Under the pieces are notes generated by a model. It was not told where the DNA came from. It saw nothing but the letters and a program-made list of their open reading frames with translations, and made no database searches. This document shows positions 1 to 12,418 of a stretch of 64,000 bases of DNA, piece by piece (position 1 is the first letter of the stretch; each line of letters begins with the position of its first letter). The stretch comes from Micractinium sp. NFX-FRZ (Eukaryota; Chlorophyta; Trebouxiophyceae; Chlorellales; Chlorellaceae). Location: positions 1-64,000 of the forward strand of contig JAPTJF010000183.1 of assembly GCA_029339195.1 (NCBI GenBank), written 5' to 3'. The translations under genes were made by a program, and so were the position numbers.

Positions 1-662
1 CTGGGCAGAACCCGCCCCCCCCCCCCCCCCCCCCCTTGCCGCCTACTGCTTCCTGTTGTGGAGTGAGGCAGCTCTAGCAATTCATGAGCGCTAGTTAAGG
101 GGTAAATTCACTGTCAATACATTGTACGTGGTAGTGAGCACGCGTGAGGAAGTTGGAGCAGAAGTACGGCACTGCTGCCTAGATCAAAGCCTGAACATCA
201 AGTTCCAAAAGGCGTAGGGTGGGGCAGCGGTAGTGCTGGTGGAACGGGGGCATGTCGGTAGCCGTTCTAGCTAGCTAGCTGGTAGGGTGGGGAGGGACAT
301 GAGATACAGCGCTGCCAGAGCGTGCACAGCATGCAGGCTGGCGGAGCGCAGCAGAGGGTAGGTAGCGAGACATGGCACGTAAGTGCAGGCCTAAATAGCG
401 GGAGCATGGTGGCGTACGGTCCAGCGCATGCACAGCCTTCGCAGACGCAGGTGCGGGGCAGCGCTTGGGCTGCGTGGACCGTGCCATCAGGGGTTGCGCC
501 GCCAGCCCATGCTGAGCGCGACATGCAGTCCGGTAGGAGATATTCTGACCGAGAGCAGCCGCAGTCAGCTGGCGTGGCACATGCCTGCCTTGCACATGCA
601 TGCACTGCCCTCGTCGATGCCGGTGCACCAATGTGACACATGCCGGCAGGCGGAGTGCCAGC
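1..662. other. Left-edge noncoding stretch
   Basis: Holds the probable 3' untranslated region of the SulP-like gene, which is read leftward and stops at 663. A pure C run sits near 16-35. I see no convincing second gene; short open frames here have no recognisable domain. Confidence 0.5.
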
Positions 663-3600
663 TCAGCTGGTGTGCGACACGCGGTCCAGCGCCTCCTGGG
701 CGTGCGCTGCGTTGAGGCTGGTGGAGCGCAGCACGATCTGCTGCAGCAGCACCAGGGAGGCGGGGTCCTGGGCAGCCATGGCCTCAAATGCGGGGCGGGA
801 GATGCGCCAGGCGGCGCCGGGGGCCTCGACAACGGCGGAAAAGCTGCGGGCGGGGGGACAACAGCGGACAGCAGAGGCAGCATGGTGGGAGAGGGGAAGG
901 GCACACATGTGTGCGTGGGTGTGGCAAGGGTAGCGGGGCGCAGGTGGCCGCTGCTGCTGCTGCTGCTGCTGCTGCGTGTCAGCAAGATGCGTGTGGCTGA
1001 GGCAGCCCTGCAACGCACACCCTGCCACACCCCGGTTCTCACCCTGTGGCCCCCTCCCCTCCCAACCTGCAGGACGCTGCAGGGAGTGAGTCGCACCCCC
1101 CCGCAATGTGGCCCGCCTCGCACTACATGGCGCCAGTAGTGCAGGGCGCCTGCCCCCAGCCCCGTCCCAGCCTGCCCCGAGCTGCCAAAAGTCCCCACCT
1201 GCCCACCCCCTCCCCTGGCAATGAGACTTGCCTCCAACAACGAGGTGCACCGTGCGCGCACCCTGCCTACCCCCATTGGATATTGGATACCGCATCGCCA
1301 ACCTCTCCCCGGCCCCGCCCAGCCCCGCCCGCACCTGCAGGGGCGCTGCAGGAAGAAGTCGAGCTCCCCCACGATTGAGCCGGCTTCATAATGGATTGTG
1401 CGGTCCCCCTGGGCGGGCTGCGTGTCGGCGGGCAGCGCGGGCAGCGCGGCGCGGCTGTGCACCGTGCCGAGCGCAAAGTTGACGTGGCAGACGACTGCGG
1501 TGCGGGTGGGGGCAGGGGGGTGGGGTGGGGGAGTTGGGGAGGGCAGGAAAGGGCAAGGCGGCATGGCGCGGTAGGCGGAAAGCAGAAGACAGAGGGAGGG
1601 AGGAAGGAGGGAGTAAGGTCGGCGTGCACTCGTTGGCAGGGCCTTCATCGTCCCTCCCCTTCTTCGTGTGACCTGGCCCCATCCTCTTTCTCACACCTTC
1701 CTTGCACCTTCTCCCTCGTTCTGGCACCTCCCCACCCGCTCTGCCCACCTGTGCCCGCCTGTGCCGCCCTCCACCGTCTCTGTACTCGCTCTGCCCGCCT
1801 GTGCCGCTCCCCGCCATCTCCCCAGCCAGCACCACCCCACCTGTGCCGCGCTGCAGCAGGTAGCTGTCAATGGCCCAGGACCTTCTTCCTCTCCCTTCCC
1901 ACCTCCCCTTCCGTGTCGCTTTCCCCTCTCCCCACCATCTGCCTGTGCCTATCATGTTTAAGCACAGACGTACCCACCTGTGCCGCTCTCCAGCAGGTAG
2001 ATGTCGTCGGCGAGGCCCCCCAGGGAGAAGAGCACCTCGCCCGCGCTGCAGGCAGGCGCAGCAGGGCGGCCGTGTGGCAGAGAGCAAGCAATTCGTTCCG
2101 GGGCAGGCCGAGGAGGGGTGTACAAGGTGCAGGCTAACTTAGCCAGGGCGCCATAGAGTGCCGCCAACCGGTGCCCCCACTTCCACAACGTTGCACCCGC
2201 AACCCACCCCATAACCCCATGCCACGCCACCCCATTCCGCCCACCCACCGCATCAGCTCCTTGCGCGCGAAGTGCTGCAGGGCGTCGGCAGCTGCGCGGT
2301 AGTCCAGTGCCACCTGGCTGCCCAGCACGCAGCGTGGCAGCTCCAGGTGGGCACGCAGCACCTGTGGGCATGCAGACGGGATGAGGTGGCCAGGGAGCGA
2401 GAAGGGATGACGGGGAGGGTGGGGAGACGAGTAGACACAGGGCGCAGGGCAGGGCGACCACGTGCACGGCCAGGCATCCACCCGCTGCTCTGCTTGGTGG
2501 TCTATGCTCTCCATCAGCAGCCAAGCTAGGCAAAGTCCCCCTCCCAGCCCGCCAGCCCACCCCAGAATGTAATCTGCCACCCACCCACACAGCCGCGAGC
2601 CGCACACCTGCGCCAGGCTGAGGCGGTGCGCCGGGGGCGGGCAGAGGGCGTGGGCCACCGCCACCGCCAGGAATCGCCCCTCGCAGTGCTGGCATCCCGC
2701 ATCCATGGTGGGGAACCAGTGGCAGACGGCTCCTGAGGGTCAAAGGGAGGGAGGAAGGGGAAGGAGGGGAGGAAGGAGGGATGGATGGAAGGAGGGAGGA
2801 GGGGAGGGAGGGGAGGGAGGGAGGGAAGGAGGGAGGGAGGGATGGGAGGAAGGAGGGAGGGATAGAGGGAGGGATAGAGGGAGGGAGGAGGTAAACGACC
2901 AGTTGTCAGCTCCGTGCAGGTCTGGCCGCCCGCAGGCATGGTGGTGAGGCACCGCCACACGAGTCGGTGGGTGGGAGGGTGGCAGGGAGGCCAGGGGGCA
3001 CCCCGTGGGCGGTTGCCAGGGGCGAGGGACAGGAGGAGGGGGGGCCTTGTGGCTGGGTGCAGACAGAGGTGGGGAAGAGACCTTGGGGGGGCGTGCCGCC
3101 TTGCATGGTGCTTGGGTTGGCAGTGTAACGACGGTTCCTGGCAAGCACCCTCAGGCAGGCAGTGCAATCGGCCAGTCCCCCCCCCCCCCCCACCCCACCC
3201 CCACCCACCCACCCAGGCACCCACCCGTGTCGTTGGCCCAGTCAAAAGCGGCCCCCGGGGCTGGCTGCTTGAGGATGAGGCCCTGGGCTGCCAGCAGCTC
3301 ACGCACGTTTGCGTTGCGGGCGGTGATGTGGGTGATGATCAGCTGCACATGGGGCGGGGTGGGGCACAAAGCGGGGCCCAGGGAGGGTGGGGAACAAGTC
3401 GGGGGGCAGGGACCTGCTTGCCAGGCAGGGACTGGTGGGCTTGGTAGAGGGCCTTCCCCTGGCACCCTGGCACCCTTCCTCCCAGGCCTCTGGCCCTGGC
3501 CCCCCCGCCTGCCGGCCTGCCGCATGCGCAGGCAGCAACACACCTGCAGCACATCCGCGCATGGTCCTCTCCCCTCCCGTCCCCCGCCACCCGCCCCTCA

Positions 3601-6600
3601 CTCCTCACCTGGATGCCCATGCGCTGCAGCTTGTTGTGCAGCGTCACAAACGAGCGTGCCGCGGTGGCGTCCAGCCCCTGAACCCGCCTGCAGCCAGCCA
3701 GAGGAAAGGGGGAACCGACAGCCGGGTGTGAGAGGGAGGCACTGGTGCAGACGCTGGCTGGGGCTGCCACCAGGATGTAATCCTGGTGCTGCGCACCAGG
3801 ATTACATTTCAGGCGGGGGCTCTGCGGCTTGCAACGTGTCAACATTGGTTTGCCCATTAAAGCCACACATGGCCCATGCTGTCGACCTGCGGGCCCCGCT
3901 GTGCCAGCCACCCGGCACGGTCCCACAAATGCCTGCATCCCTGCATGCATGCGCGTGTGCAGCTCTCTGGCAGGCGTGCCTGAAGTCGAGGATGAGGAAG
4001 CGGGGGGACTCGGCCAGCGCAGCCGCCAGCTTGGTTGGCTGGGCACCGCCAGAGGCTGCGCAGCGGCATGGAGTGCAGTGGGGCAGTGTGGTGATGGCAG
4101 CGGGCGTGGGGGTTAGCGCAGGCAGCCGCAGCCAGGAGGGGCTTGGCAGGAGGTCAGGCTACACGTGGGTATGCTGGTGCGGTGTGCTGGTGAGCACCGC
4201 AGCTCCAGACCGTAGCACAGGGTGCAGGCAGGCACACCGCTGGCGCCTGACACGTGGCTGACAGAACACCGGCGATTGACCTGTGGCCAGCCGCGATGCC
4301 GCCCACCCCCATGCACCCCGGCCCTGCCCCACCTGCATTGCTATCCAGAACCTGCCCCACGTTGTCGTACATGCGAGCCAGCGTGCCCACGCTAGGCAGC
4401 TTGGCCAGCTTCTGCTGCTGCTGTTGCTGCCGCTGCTGCCGCCCCGCTTGCTGCTGTGCTTGCGATGGCAACGGCTGGCCGGCCAGGGCTTGGGACTCGA
4501 CAGCGGCCACCGCTGCCGCTGATGCCGCAGGGTCTATATGGGGCTGCGTGTCAAGCGTGCTGCTGGCGATGCTGACAACCTTTTCCACAACAGAGACCGA
4601 ACTGTATGGCATACAAGGGGGTGGCGCAAGTGCTGGTGAGACGGGCGCACAGACCGAGGCGGGACAGTGCGCCTGCGCCATCAAATGCCACGCCGTGCTG
4701 CCGTCCCTGAGAGGTGTGATGTCGGCGGTGCCCCTGCCCCATCAACCCTGCTCACCACTCTACACCTCCATGCTGCAACATACACACAGACACCCCCTCA
4801 GCCAAAGGACCGCATCTCAAGACGATGAGGCGGCGCCTGTGCCTCCCAGGAGCATCCCGGCGCAGTCCTGTACCCTATGGTCCCCGTTGCGGCATCCCAC
4901 CCACTCCCCCAACCCCACCCAAACCTGCCAACTCTCCCCCTCAGGCCCCAGCCAGACCCATCTGCCAAAGAAGAGGTAGCCCCATCACCCCACCACACAC
5001 ACACACACTTGCCGAAGAAGTGGCAGCCCCATCAAGCCCCAGCCCCACCTGCCAAAGAAGAGGTAGCCCGACAGTGAGACGGCGGTGATGCGCCCGCTGA
5101 ACATGTCCAGCACCGTGCGCTGGTCAAACGGGCGCACTGTCCCAGGGTGGGCAGCGAAGAAGGGGGAGAGAGGGCGGCAGTGAGATGAGGGCGGCAAAGG
5201 GAAGGGATGTGCATGGCCTTCTGGAATGGCGGTGCAGGCAGGGATGGTGCAAGGCATCCTGGAGGGTAGGGCGTGGTAGGGGATGGCGCAATACATTCCG
5301 GAGGCAGGGCGGTGCAGGGATGTTCAAGACGTTCGAAAAGGCGGCAAGGGCAACCAGGGGTGCAGGTGTTGTTGTGGCAGAGCGGGGTTAGGCCTTGGCA
5401 GCAGACCGCTGCCAAGATGGGGCCCTGCCAAGACGGGCCGGCCAGTGCCCACACCCTTTCCTCTCCCCTTCCCACCTGCGCCGCTGCGGCTGGGCACGAC
5501 TGTGAACGAGGTCATGGTAACCTTTGAATAGCTGCGGGGTGGGGTGGGATGGTCGGCAAGCGCAAACAAGAGAGAAACTTCAGACGAGTGAAAAGGTGGG
5601 CAGGTCACTAGATAGCCTTGGCGTAGCTGCCGGGGGGACATGAAAGGCGGTGCGGCAGGTGCTACAGCCCGGCTCACCCACCCCAGCACAGCCACCGCCC
5701 TGACGGCCCTACCACCAACCCACCCAGCCGCCCCCCACCTGTATGCGAAGTGCAGCGCCGCCAGCAGTATGCCGGCAGCGATGCCCGCCTCCAGGCCAAA
5801 GGCCATGACCAGCGCAAAGGTGGCCAGCAGCAGGCCGTACTCCACGCCAGACACGCGCTTGTAGGAGATGAAGAGCCAGTCCTGGAGAGCAGGCGGGGTG
5901 GGGGGAGGAGGAGGGGAAGGGAGGACGCGCATCAGAGGGGTAGGAGGAAGGTTGGTGCACGGCTCAAGCACCCGAGCCGCTTCAAGCCCCACCCTCGGCA
6001 CCTTCCTTCCCGCCTCCACCCTCCACCTCCTTGGCTCCGCCTGTTCTGCCCAGCCTGTACCGCCTGTACCACCTGTACCTGTGCCACCTGCCCCACCCAC
6101 CTTGAGGATGTCCTGCCCAATCCAAGCCGTCAGCTGCGGGGGCACGGCGCATGGCGCCGGGCGTTGAAGCAGGGCCAAGAACATCCGGGACACCAACAGG
6201 TGGTCATGCATGCATACATACGGGTGGGCGGGCGCTGGCAAGCCAGCCTGCCCCAGTTGACCAGCGCAGGCCCAGCACCCAGCAGCGCACGGCAGCCTGT
6301 GCAACCCAGCAGGAAGCTGAGCGGGCGCCCCCCACTGCCAGCCCCACCCCCCTCCTCACCCCTCCGAAATAGAAGTTGGGTAGGTAGGTCATGACGTTGA
6401 AGGGGACGATGAAGACCGCCAGCTCGGCAACTGCACAACAGGCCCAGGCCCAGGGAAGTTCAGGGCAGGGCAGGGCAGGGCAGGGCAACGGAAGGCAGGC
6501 AGTCTGCTTCTCCGCACGCATGCAACCTGCGACACGCAAGCCGCCGCCCTGACTCCCACCCTACCCCCCCTGCCTGCAGCAGCTGCCACCCAATGAGCCT

Positions 6601-9600
6601 GCCACACACTCCCGCCCCGCCCCCGTGCAGGCAGGAATCCGCCCCACGCGCCTGCCACAATGGCCCCCATGCGCGCATCAGCTGCCCACCCAAAAGGCCA
6701 CACTCCCGCCCCGCCCCCCATGCAGGCAGGCAGCAGCCCCACGTGCCTGCCACGATGACCCCCATGAGCGGCGAGTCCACCCCCATCCTCATGCCAAACA
6801 GCGTCTGGCTGAAGATGTAGGAGCCGGTGAAGCCGACGCCACCGCAGGCGGTCAGCAGGTTGGACACGCCTGCGGGAAGGATGTGTGGGGGTGCGGCGGG
6901 GGGCAGGGGGCAGGGTGAGGGCGACATGCAAGGGGGCAGGGAGTGGGGTGAGGGCGACATGCAAGGGGGACAGAGACAGAAGGCGGGGAGGTCCCCGCCA
7001 GGCAGGTGAGCCACCTACTTCACTCCACAAGCGCACAGGCACACACGCGGGCGCCCCACGGGGCATTACCCACTGCAAGCAGCAGCTCCAAGGTGTGCAG
7101 CCAAGATGCCTCCGCCCACCGCACGCGTATACCCATCTTGGCTGCCAAACTCTCCGACTGCAAACTACAACCACCCTCCACCCATTCACCCCTCAACCCC
7201 TCAACCCCTCCACACACACACGCACGCACACACGCGCACGGTTTCTGGGGCGGTTTTGGGGCCGCCCCTGCTCCCTCACACTCACCCACGGTGACCAGCT
7301 CTGAGTTGTAGTCCAGGTCCCGAGGTGAGTCGGCCTGAATGGCGGCAATGTCCAGGGAGCTGCCAAAGGCGACGATGACGTACAGGGCCAGCAGCTTGGG
7401 CCACTGCAGCAGGGAAGAGAGGGTGGTGTGTTGTCGCTTTAGCGCGTGGCACGTGTTCAACGCTGTGCTAGCACATGGAGGGCCAGCAGCTTGGGCCACT
7501 GCGGGGAGCATTCGGGAGTGTGGTAGCAGTGCAAAGGTTACGTTTCGGGGGTGTGCAAGCACATCGAGAGGTAGCAGCTTGGGGCACTGCAGGGGACCAG
7601 GGAGCCTTCGGTGGTGTGTGCTTCAAGTTGAGGGGCGCAATCCACTGGTGTGCATGCACATGCAGGGCCAGCAACGTGGGCCAGTGAAGCTCGAGTGGCA
7701 CCGAGGTGGAGGGCGAGTGGGAGTCAGTGCAGGGCAGGGGCGAGGGGTGGCACTGCAGCCTCTTCGCACATTTCTAACCTCCCCTGTGCGCAAACACCCC
7801 GCGTGGCCGAAAAAGGGCAGCGAACGCCAGACCGCCACCGTGCAGGCAGCCCCGCCCCCCAGCAAGCCCGCACCTGACCGGGCAGCGCCGACCACATGAT
7901 GTTGGAGGGCGGCCAGTCGTGGACGCCGTACAGCTGCCAGGCCCGCCAGAACTGCCACTCCGAGTCGCCCGGCTGCGGCAGGCGGGCACCAGATGGCACA
8001 GGGATGAGGTGTGGGCTCAGTGCTGGGGTTGGGCAGCAATTGCAAGCAGAGCAGTGGCGGCAGCGGCGACACTCCAAACCAGTGGCTGCAACAGGTGCTA
8101 TGTAAGACGGCTCATGAGTGGTCAAACATGAGCGATGCATGCCCAAACCCCTCAACGCAATGCGCACCATGCAGGTCAGCGCCCACGCTTTGCTCCCATC
8201 CCATGCAACCACAGCAGGCGCACCTGTGGCGCGCTGACCCACCCCGCCTGCCGTGCCTCTTCCAAGCTCATGCCGCGCGCCCACAGCACGGCATAGAAGA
8301 CGACGGGGGCCGCCAGCAGCAGCGCCGGCAGCGCCAGGGGGCTCCTGCAGGAAGGGTGGGAGGGAGGGGACGAGGAGCGGGAGGCATGAGGGGCAGCGGC
8401 AGGCGCAGCACGAGTCTTAATGTAAACACGAGTGAGGCGCAAGGGACGCAGCCTGCGAGCAGCGCCCATGGGCACGCCGGCCAGCGCGGCAGCGCTTCCG
8501 TCGACGCCCCTGTTCCCACCTCGCAGCCTTGTCCCTGCGCGAAACCACAGCGCTGCGTCCCCACCTGACTTTTTGCAGCACCAAAGTGATGAGTGCCACC
8601 AGAGCCAGGGCGGGTGCCAGCTTGATGAGGGCATCCCTGCTTGCCAGCTCAGCCCAGGAGGCCAGCCCGCCTACCTGCACACCCGAGGCCAGGCTGACGC
8701 CTGCACAGAGTGCGGGTGTGGGGCGGGTGTGGGGCGGTGGGGTGGGCCGGGTGGGGGCAGCAGGCACGGGATGCTGCGGGAGGTGGGTTGCATTGCCAGC
8801 GTGGCCGGCAGGGCGGCAGAGAAGGCTTTGTTGGCCAGGGAACGGGACGGTGCGCCCGCTTTCCTTCTCTCCTGTCTTTAACGTTGCCCGCTGTGCGTCC
8901 CAACACTGCCGCTGCAGCTTGCTGCCCACGTTGGGCTGTCAGGCAGATGCCCACCTGCAGACGCAAAAGGCATGCATGCCCCGCATGCCATGCATCTCAC
9001 CTGCCGCCAGGCAGAAGTAGCCCACAAAGCAGAGGTAGCCACCCACCACCGGCAGCGGCACATACTGCACCAGCCCCGCAAGCTTCAGTGCGCCTGCAGG
9101 GGCAAGCCGCATGGCAGGGGGCGCGGGTGGGGCGGCGGATCACGACTCCGCCAAAGCCTAAGGCCAAAGCTGCAGCCGCCAACATTGCACTGCCACAGCC
9201 GCCGGCACTGCACTGCGGCACCACCCAAGCGGGCCGCCAGCAAGCCCACTCCACAACATCACACCACACACCCGTGCCGATGATCAGGACGCCAACGATG
9301 CCCGTGGCCGAAGTCACCGCCGCCAGCACGGTTGCCAGCGTGTTCTCGGGGGACAGGCCCGCCTCTGCGCAGGCGTCCACCACCGCGGTGGCAATGGCAG
9401 ACAGGAAGATGAGGCCCACGTCCTGCACCTGACCTGCAGAGGCAGGCAGATGTTGGCAAAAGGAGCCTTCTGTTGAGACATGATGACAGGGGGGTGGTTG
9501 ATTGAGAGATGGCAGGAAGATTAGGCACACGTCCTGCACCTGGCCTGCAGAGGCAGGGAGATGTTGGCAGAGGCAGGGAGGGAGGGAGGAGGTGGAGGGC

Positions 9601-10800
9601 CTGAGAGGAGGGGGCGGCCCACGCCCTGCACCTGGCGAGCACACAAGGAACGAAGGAGACATGCAGCGGAAAGGGGGTGGGCCTGAGAATGCAGGAGCAT
9701 GCGGCCCACATCCTGCGACTGGCCCGCAGAAGCACGACAGAGGGTGGGGGGCGGGGGTGGGGTGGGGTTAGAGCAGCTGTGTCAGCATGACAGGGGCTGT
9801 ACTCCGAGGGACACGAATCTTCAATTTGAGCACAGGTTGAGAGCCCACGTAAGGGAACCAAGAGAGAGCAAGGTGCCTGCCCACGCCCGGCGCTTTCCCT
9901 TGCCCCGCCATGCCCCCCTCAGGCACGCACCCACGGCAAAGGGCAGGCTGCTGAGCGCCACAAAGGCCAGCTGGTGTATGGCGCTGGACAGGAAGACGAG
10001 CTTGACCAGCGACCCCAGCATGGGCCGGAAGAAGGGGTTCTGCAGGGGTGGTGGCGGGGAGGGGGGAACAGGGAGACAGGCCGATCAGCAGTCAACCTCT
10101 CAGGGACTCGTTCGTCCTGAAGTTGAGTCCTCTTTCAGGGGATGATGGGAACAGCTGTAGCGACTAGACTAGACTTGGCCCATCAGCAGGAGGGCCGGTG
10201 GGTGTGGCACTTGACAGGCGGAGGAGCTTGGCAAGTGCTTTTGGCACCTGGGAGGCAGCAGGGGTTCAGTGAGTGTGCATGGAGTGGTACGAAAAAAAGG
10301 GCTGGGCGGTTTGTGGGGATCGGGAGGCGGGGGAGGGAGGCAACAGGTGAGGGCCTGCATTACACCGCAGCATGACTACAGCATAAATTCACGCAGAGAG
10401 GCAGGGCAGAGGCTGGCCACGTGGCAACATGCGGGGCTGCCTCTGCATGGTCACCCACCGGCAGCCTGCTCAGTTTGCCCCCGGCCCAGCCCAGCCCAGC
10501 CCGCCACCCAAGCACCCGGAAAATGATGGCCGCAAACGAGAGTTGGAGGGGGAGGGCGATGACAGAGTTGATGCCTCCCGCAATTGCAGCCCGGGCGTAC
10601 CGCCCCGACTGCTGCCCGGCGGGCGTGCCCGCTGCTGCCGCCTCCGCCTTGCTGGCAACAATGGCGGGCAGGCTGGTGTAGCCTGCTGCCGCAGCAGCAG
10701 ATGCGCCTGCCGCGTCGGCAAAAGCCGCCGCCGCCGCTGCCGGCGCGCCAGGGTGCAGCGGTGGCAGGCCGCCGCCGCTCGCAGCGTGGGGGGAGGCGGG

Positions 10801-10862
<62 letters not shown>

Positions 10863-11377
10863 TGTGCGCTGTGAGTTCTTGGGAGAGCAGGCCTGGCGTG
10901 ATGCGGCGGGTGCTGAGACTGCTGCCGCGCAGCTGGGGCCACTGCTTGGGCTCCATCACGTGCTCAATATAGTGGGCTTCCTCCTCCTCCCCGCCCTGTG
11001 GAAAAGGGGTTGGGCGGGCAGGTGGGCGGGCGGTGCAGGGCGCATCAGAGACGTGCGCCCGCTCTCAGTATTATACTGCCGATTGACAGACACGCATTGG
11101 GCAGATGTACACCCTTGGCTGCACTGACCAAGCCGGAAGTGAAACATACAGCAGCGGCCTTGGTGCAGCTCACCGGCAGCAGCGGGGTCTCGAGGTCGGC
11201 AGCGGAGGCCGCCAGCGCGCCGTCGCCAGAGGCGCCGTGGCTCCCGCTTACGGCCATCTCGCTCAAACGACTCAGCAGACTGGCACCAGGGAAAGAACCG
11301 GGGCGGGGGGACTCGCCGCCCCAAGCCAGCGGGGGCGCCCCCTCCATAGAGCTCCTAATTGGAGCTGGGCGCGCCAT
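663..11377 (-). CDS. SulP transporter with STAS and cyclic-nucleotide-binding-like domains
   Basis: Multi-pass SLC26/SulP family anion transporter-like protein, 1074 residues from 24 exons: 11377-11174, 10995-10516, 10040-9931, 9433-9272, 9093-9001, 8700-8566, 8344-8224, 7972-7874, 7403-7286, 6869-6747, 6430-6360, 6133-6101, 5881-5739, 5531-5476, 5136-5049, 4601-4333, 4055-3980, 3687-3609, 3342-3225, 2732-2608, 2361-2249, 2045-1978, 1494-1335, 843-663. The exon sum is 3225 nt, all phases closing. The membrane domain covers about residues 150-630, with the family-like stretch GGVGFTGSYIFSQTLF. A STAS domain (about 640-850) is interrupted by a Q-rich insert near 690-768. A cyclic-nucleotide-binding-like fold (about 880-1060) has GEVLFSLGGLADDIYLLESG and GELDFFLQRPCSFSAVVE. 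The Arg of the classic phosphate-binding PRxA motif is absent, so ligand binding is doubtful. This domain order matches fungal YPR003C/YGR125W-type proteins rather than plant SULTRs. The N-terminus has a run of about 20 Gly. Introns 10 and 17 use GC donors. Substrate and membrane are unknown; vacuolar is possible by analogy. Confidence 0.85.
2739..2890. repeat. Purine-rich GGGA/GGAA tract
   Basis: About 150 bases made almost only of G and A on the + strand, in GGGAGGGA-like units, inside intron 19 of the SulP-like gene. In the sense direction of the gene it is a long pyrimidine tract leading into the acceptor of exon 20. Confidence 0.9.
3775..3807. repeat. Perfect inverted repeat (hairpin) in intron 17
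   Basis: Two perfectly complementary 15-base arms, 3775-3789 and 3793-3807, are separated by a 3-base loop. The repeat lies inside intron 17 of the SulP-like gene, so it could fold in the pre-mRNA. Confidence 0.9.
10801..10862. repeat. GCC triplet repeat coding for poly-glycine
   Basis: About twenty uninterrupted GCC triplets on the + strand. They are read as GGC on the minus strand and give the poly-Gly run in exon 2 of the SulP-like protein. Confidence 0.9.
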
Positions 11378-11854
11378 CTCCGCACCCTAGCCCTTGCCTG
11401 GAAATCCAGATCGAGCATACGCAGATGAAGCGGTCTTGAGCATGTCGCAGGGGTCCTCTTGTTGGGCGGCGGTGGCCCAGCGTGGCAACTGTGCAAGGGG
11501 CCACCCGCCCTGCATGCACTTTCTGTGCACACTCTGATGGCAACGTCCAGTGCAACTTTTACACACCTGTAGAATGTCTTACAGAGTGCATCACTGTGGG
11601 CTCTTCAACAAGCTACGGATTCAGGGGTCCGCTCCCTGATGCACCAGCCGGCCCGCCGCTGCGAGCGGGGCAGCTCTGGCCCTCACAGCGGCTGCACCAG
11701 CAGCAGCTCTCTGGCATGATGCAGGCGACCTTGAAGTTTGCGCCGCAAGGCATCCGTGCTGGACAATGCATAGGGTTGTGCTTGGCCGGCAGCAGGGGAC
11801 CGCAAGCAGGGTGCTGCCCGAGGCGGCGGGCCACGCCGCTCGCCAACGGAAGAG

Positions 11855-12003
11855 CGATCGGTGGACCAGCTGCTTTGATGTCCGGGTCTTGTTGACAACT
11901 GGTGTGCCCACGGTTTGCTGGTTTGGAAGGTTGCATGCTGCAAGCTGGCCAGCTCATTCAGCAGCTGCAGCCGGCGGACTGCCGACTGCACCCCCCACCG
12001 CCC
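11855..12003. repeat. Dispersed direct repeat, copy 1
   Basis: About 150 bases that recur in the same orientation at 15852-16012 with clear but imperfect identity. The best shared core is TTGTTGACAACTGGTGTGCC, identical in both copies apart from its first bases. The repeat carries no intact gene that I recognise. Confidence 0.75.
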
Positions 12004-12413
12004 AGGTCGTCGACGGGGGTGCCTGCTGCTGCAAGTTGTCAAGGCCGCTGGCCAGCTGCGCTTTCTGGATACTCACACAACTCATATCACACCAAAGCTG
12101 CACGTTTTCCACACTGCTGCTCCCCCAGCTGGCTGAAATGCAGCGAGGCGGCACCGGCAAAGGCGGTGGTGACAGGCAGCGGCGGGGCGGCAGGGGCCTG
12201 CAGGACTGCGTGCTCCAAGGAGGATGCAGCTGGCAATGCGGCGTCGCTGGTGCAGGCAGACCCCACCTGCGCCGCTCCTATTTGCACCCTAATCCTATCG
12301 GCTGCGTCGCGCGAGGGGACGGCAGCTGGTGGCACACACTTCTTCTGGCTGGCTGGCCGCCTCCCCCCCCGCACCCCCGCTGCCTCCACTCTCAACGGAC
12401 CTCTCACCGCAGC

Positions 12414-12418
12414 TTACA
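12414..12418 (-). terminator. Candidate TGTAA poly(A) signal, coiled-coil gene
   Basis: TGTAA on the minus strand, about 300 bases after the stop codon at 12719. TGTAA is the usual poly(A) signal in chlorophyte algae; its use here is inferred. Confidence 0.35.

Noticed and set aside
12087..12407. Minus-strand frame downstream of the coiled-coil gene
   Set aside because: Begins with GTG, has no domain and no phase-consistent partner exons.
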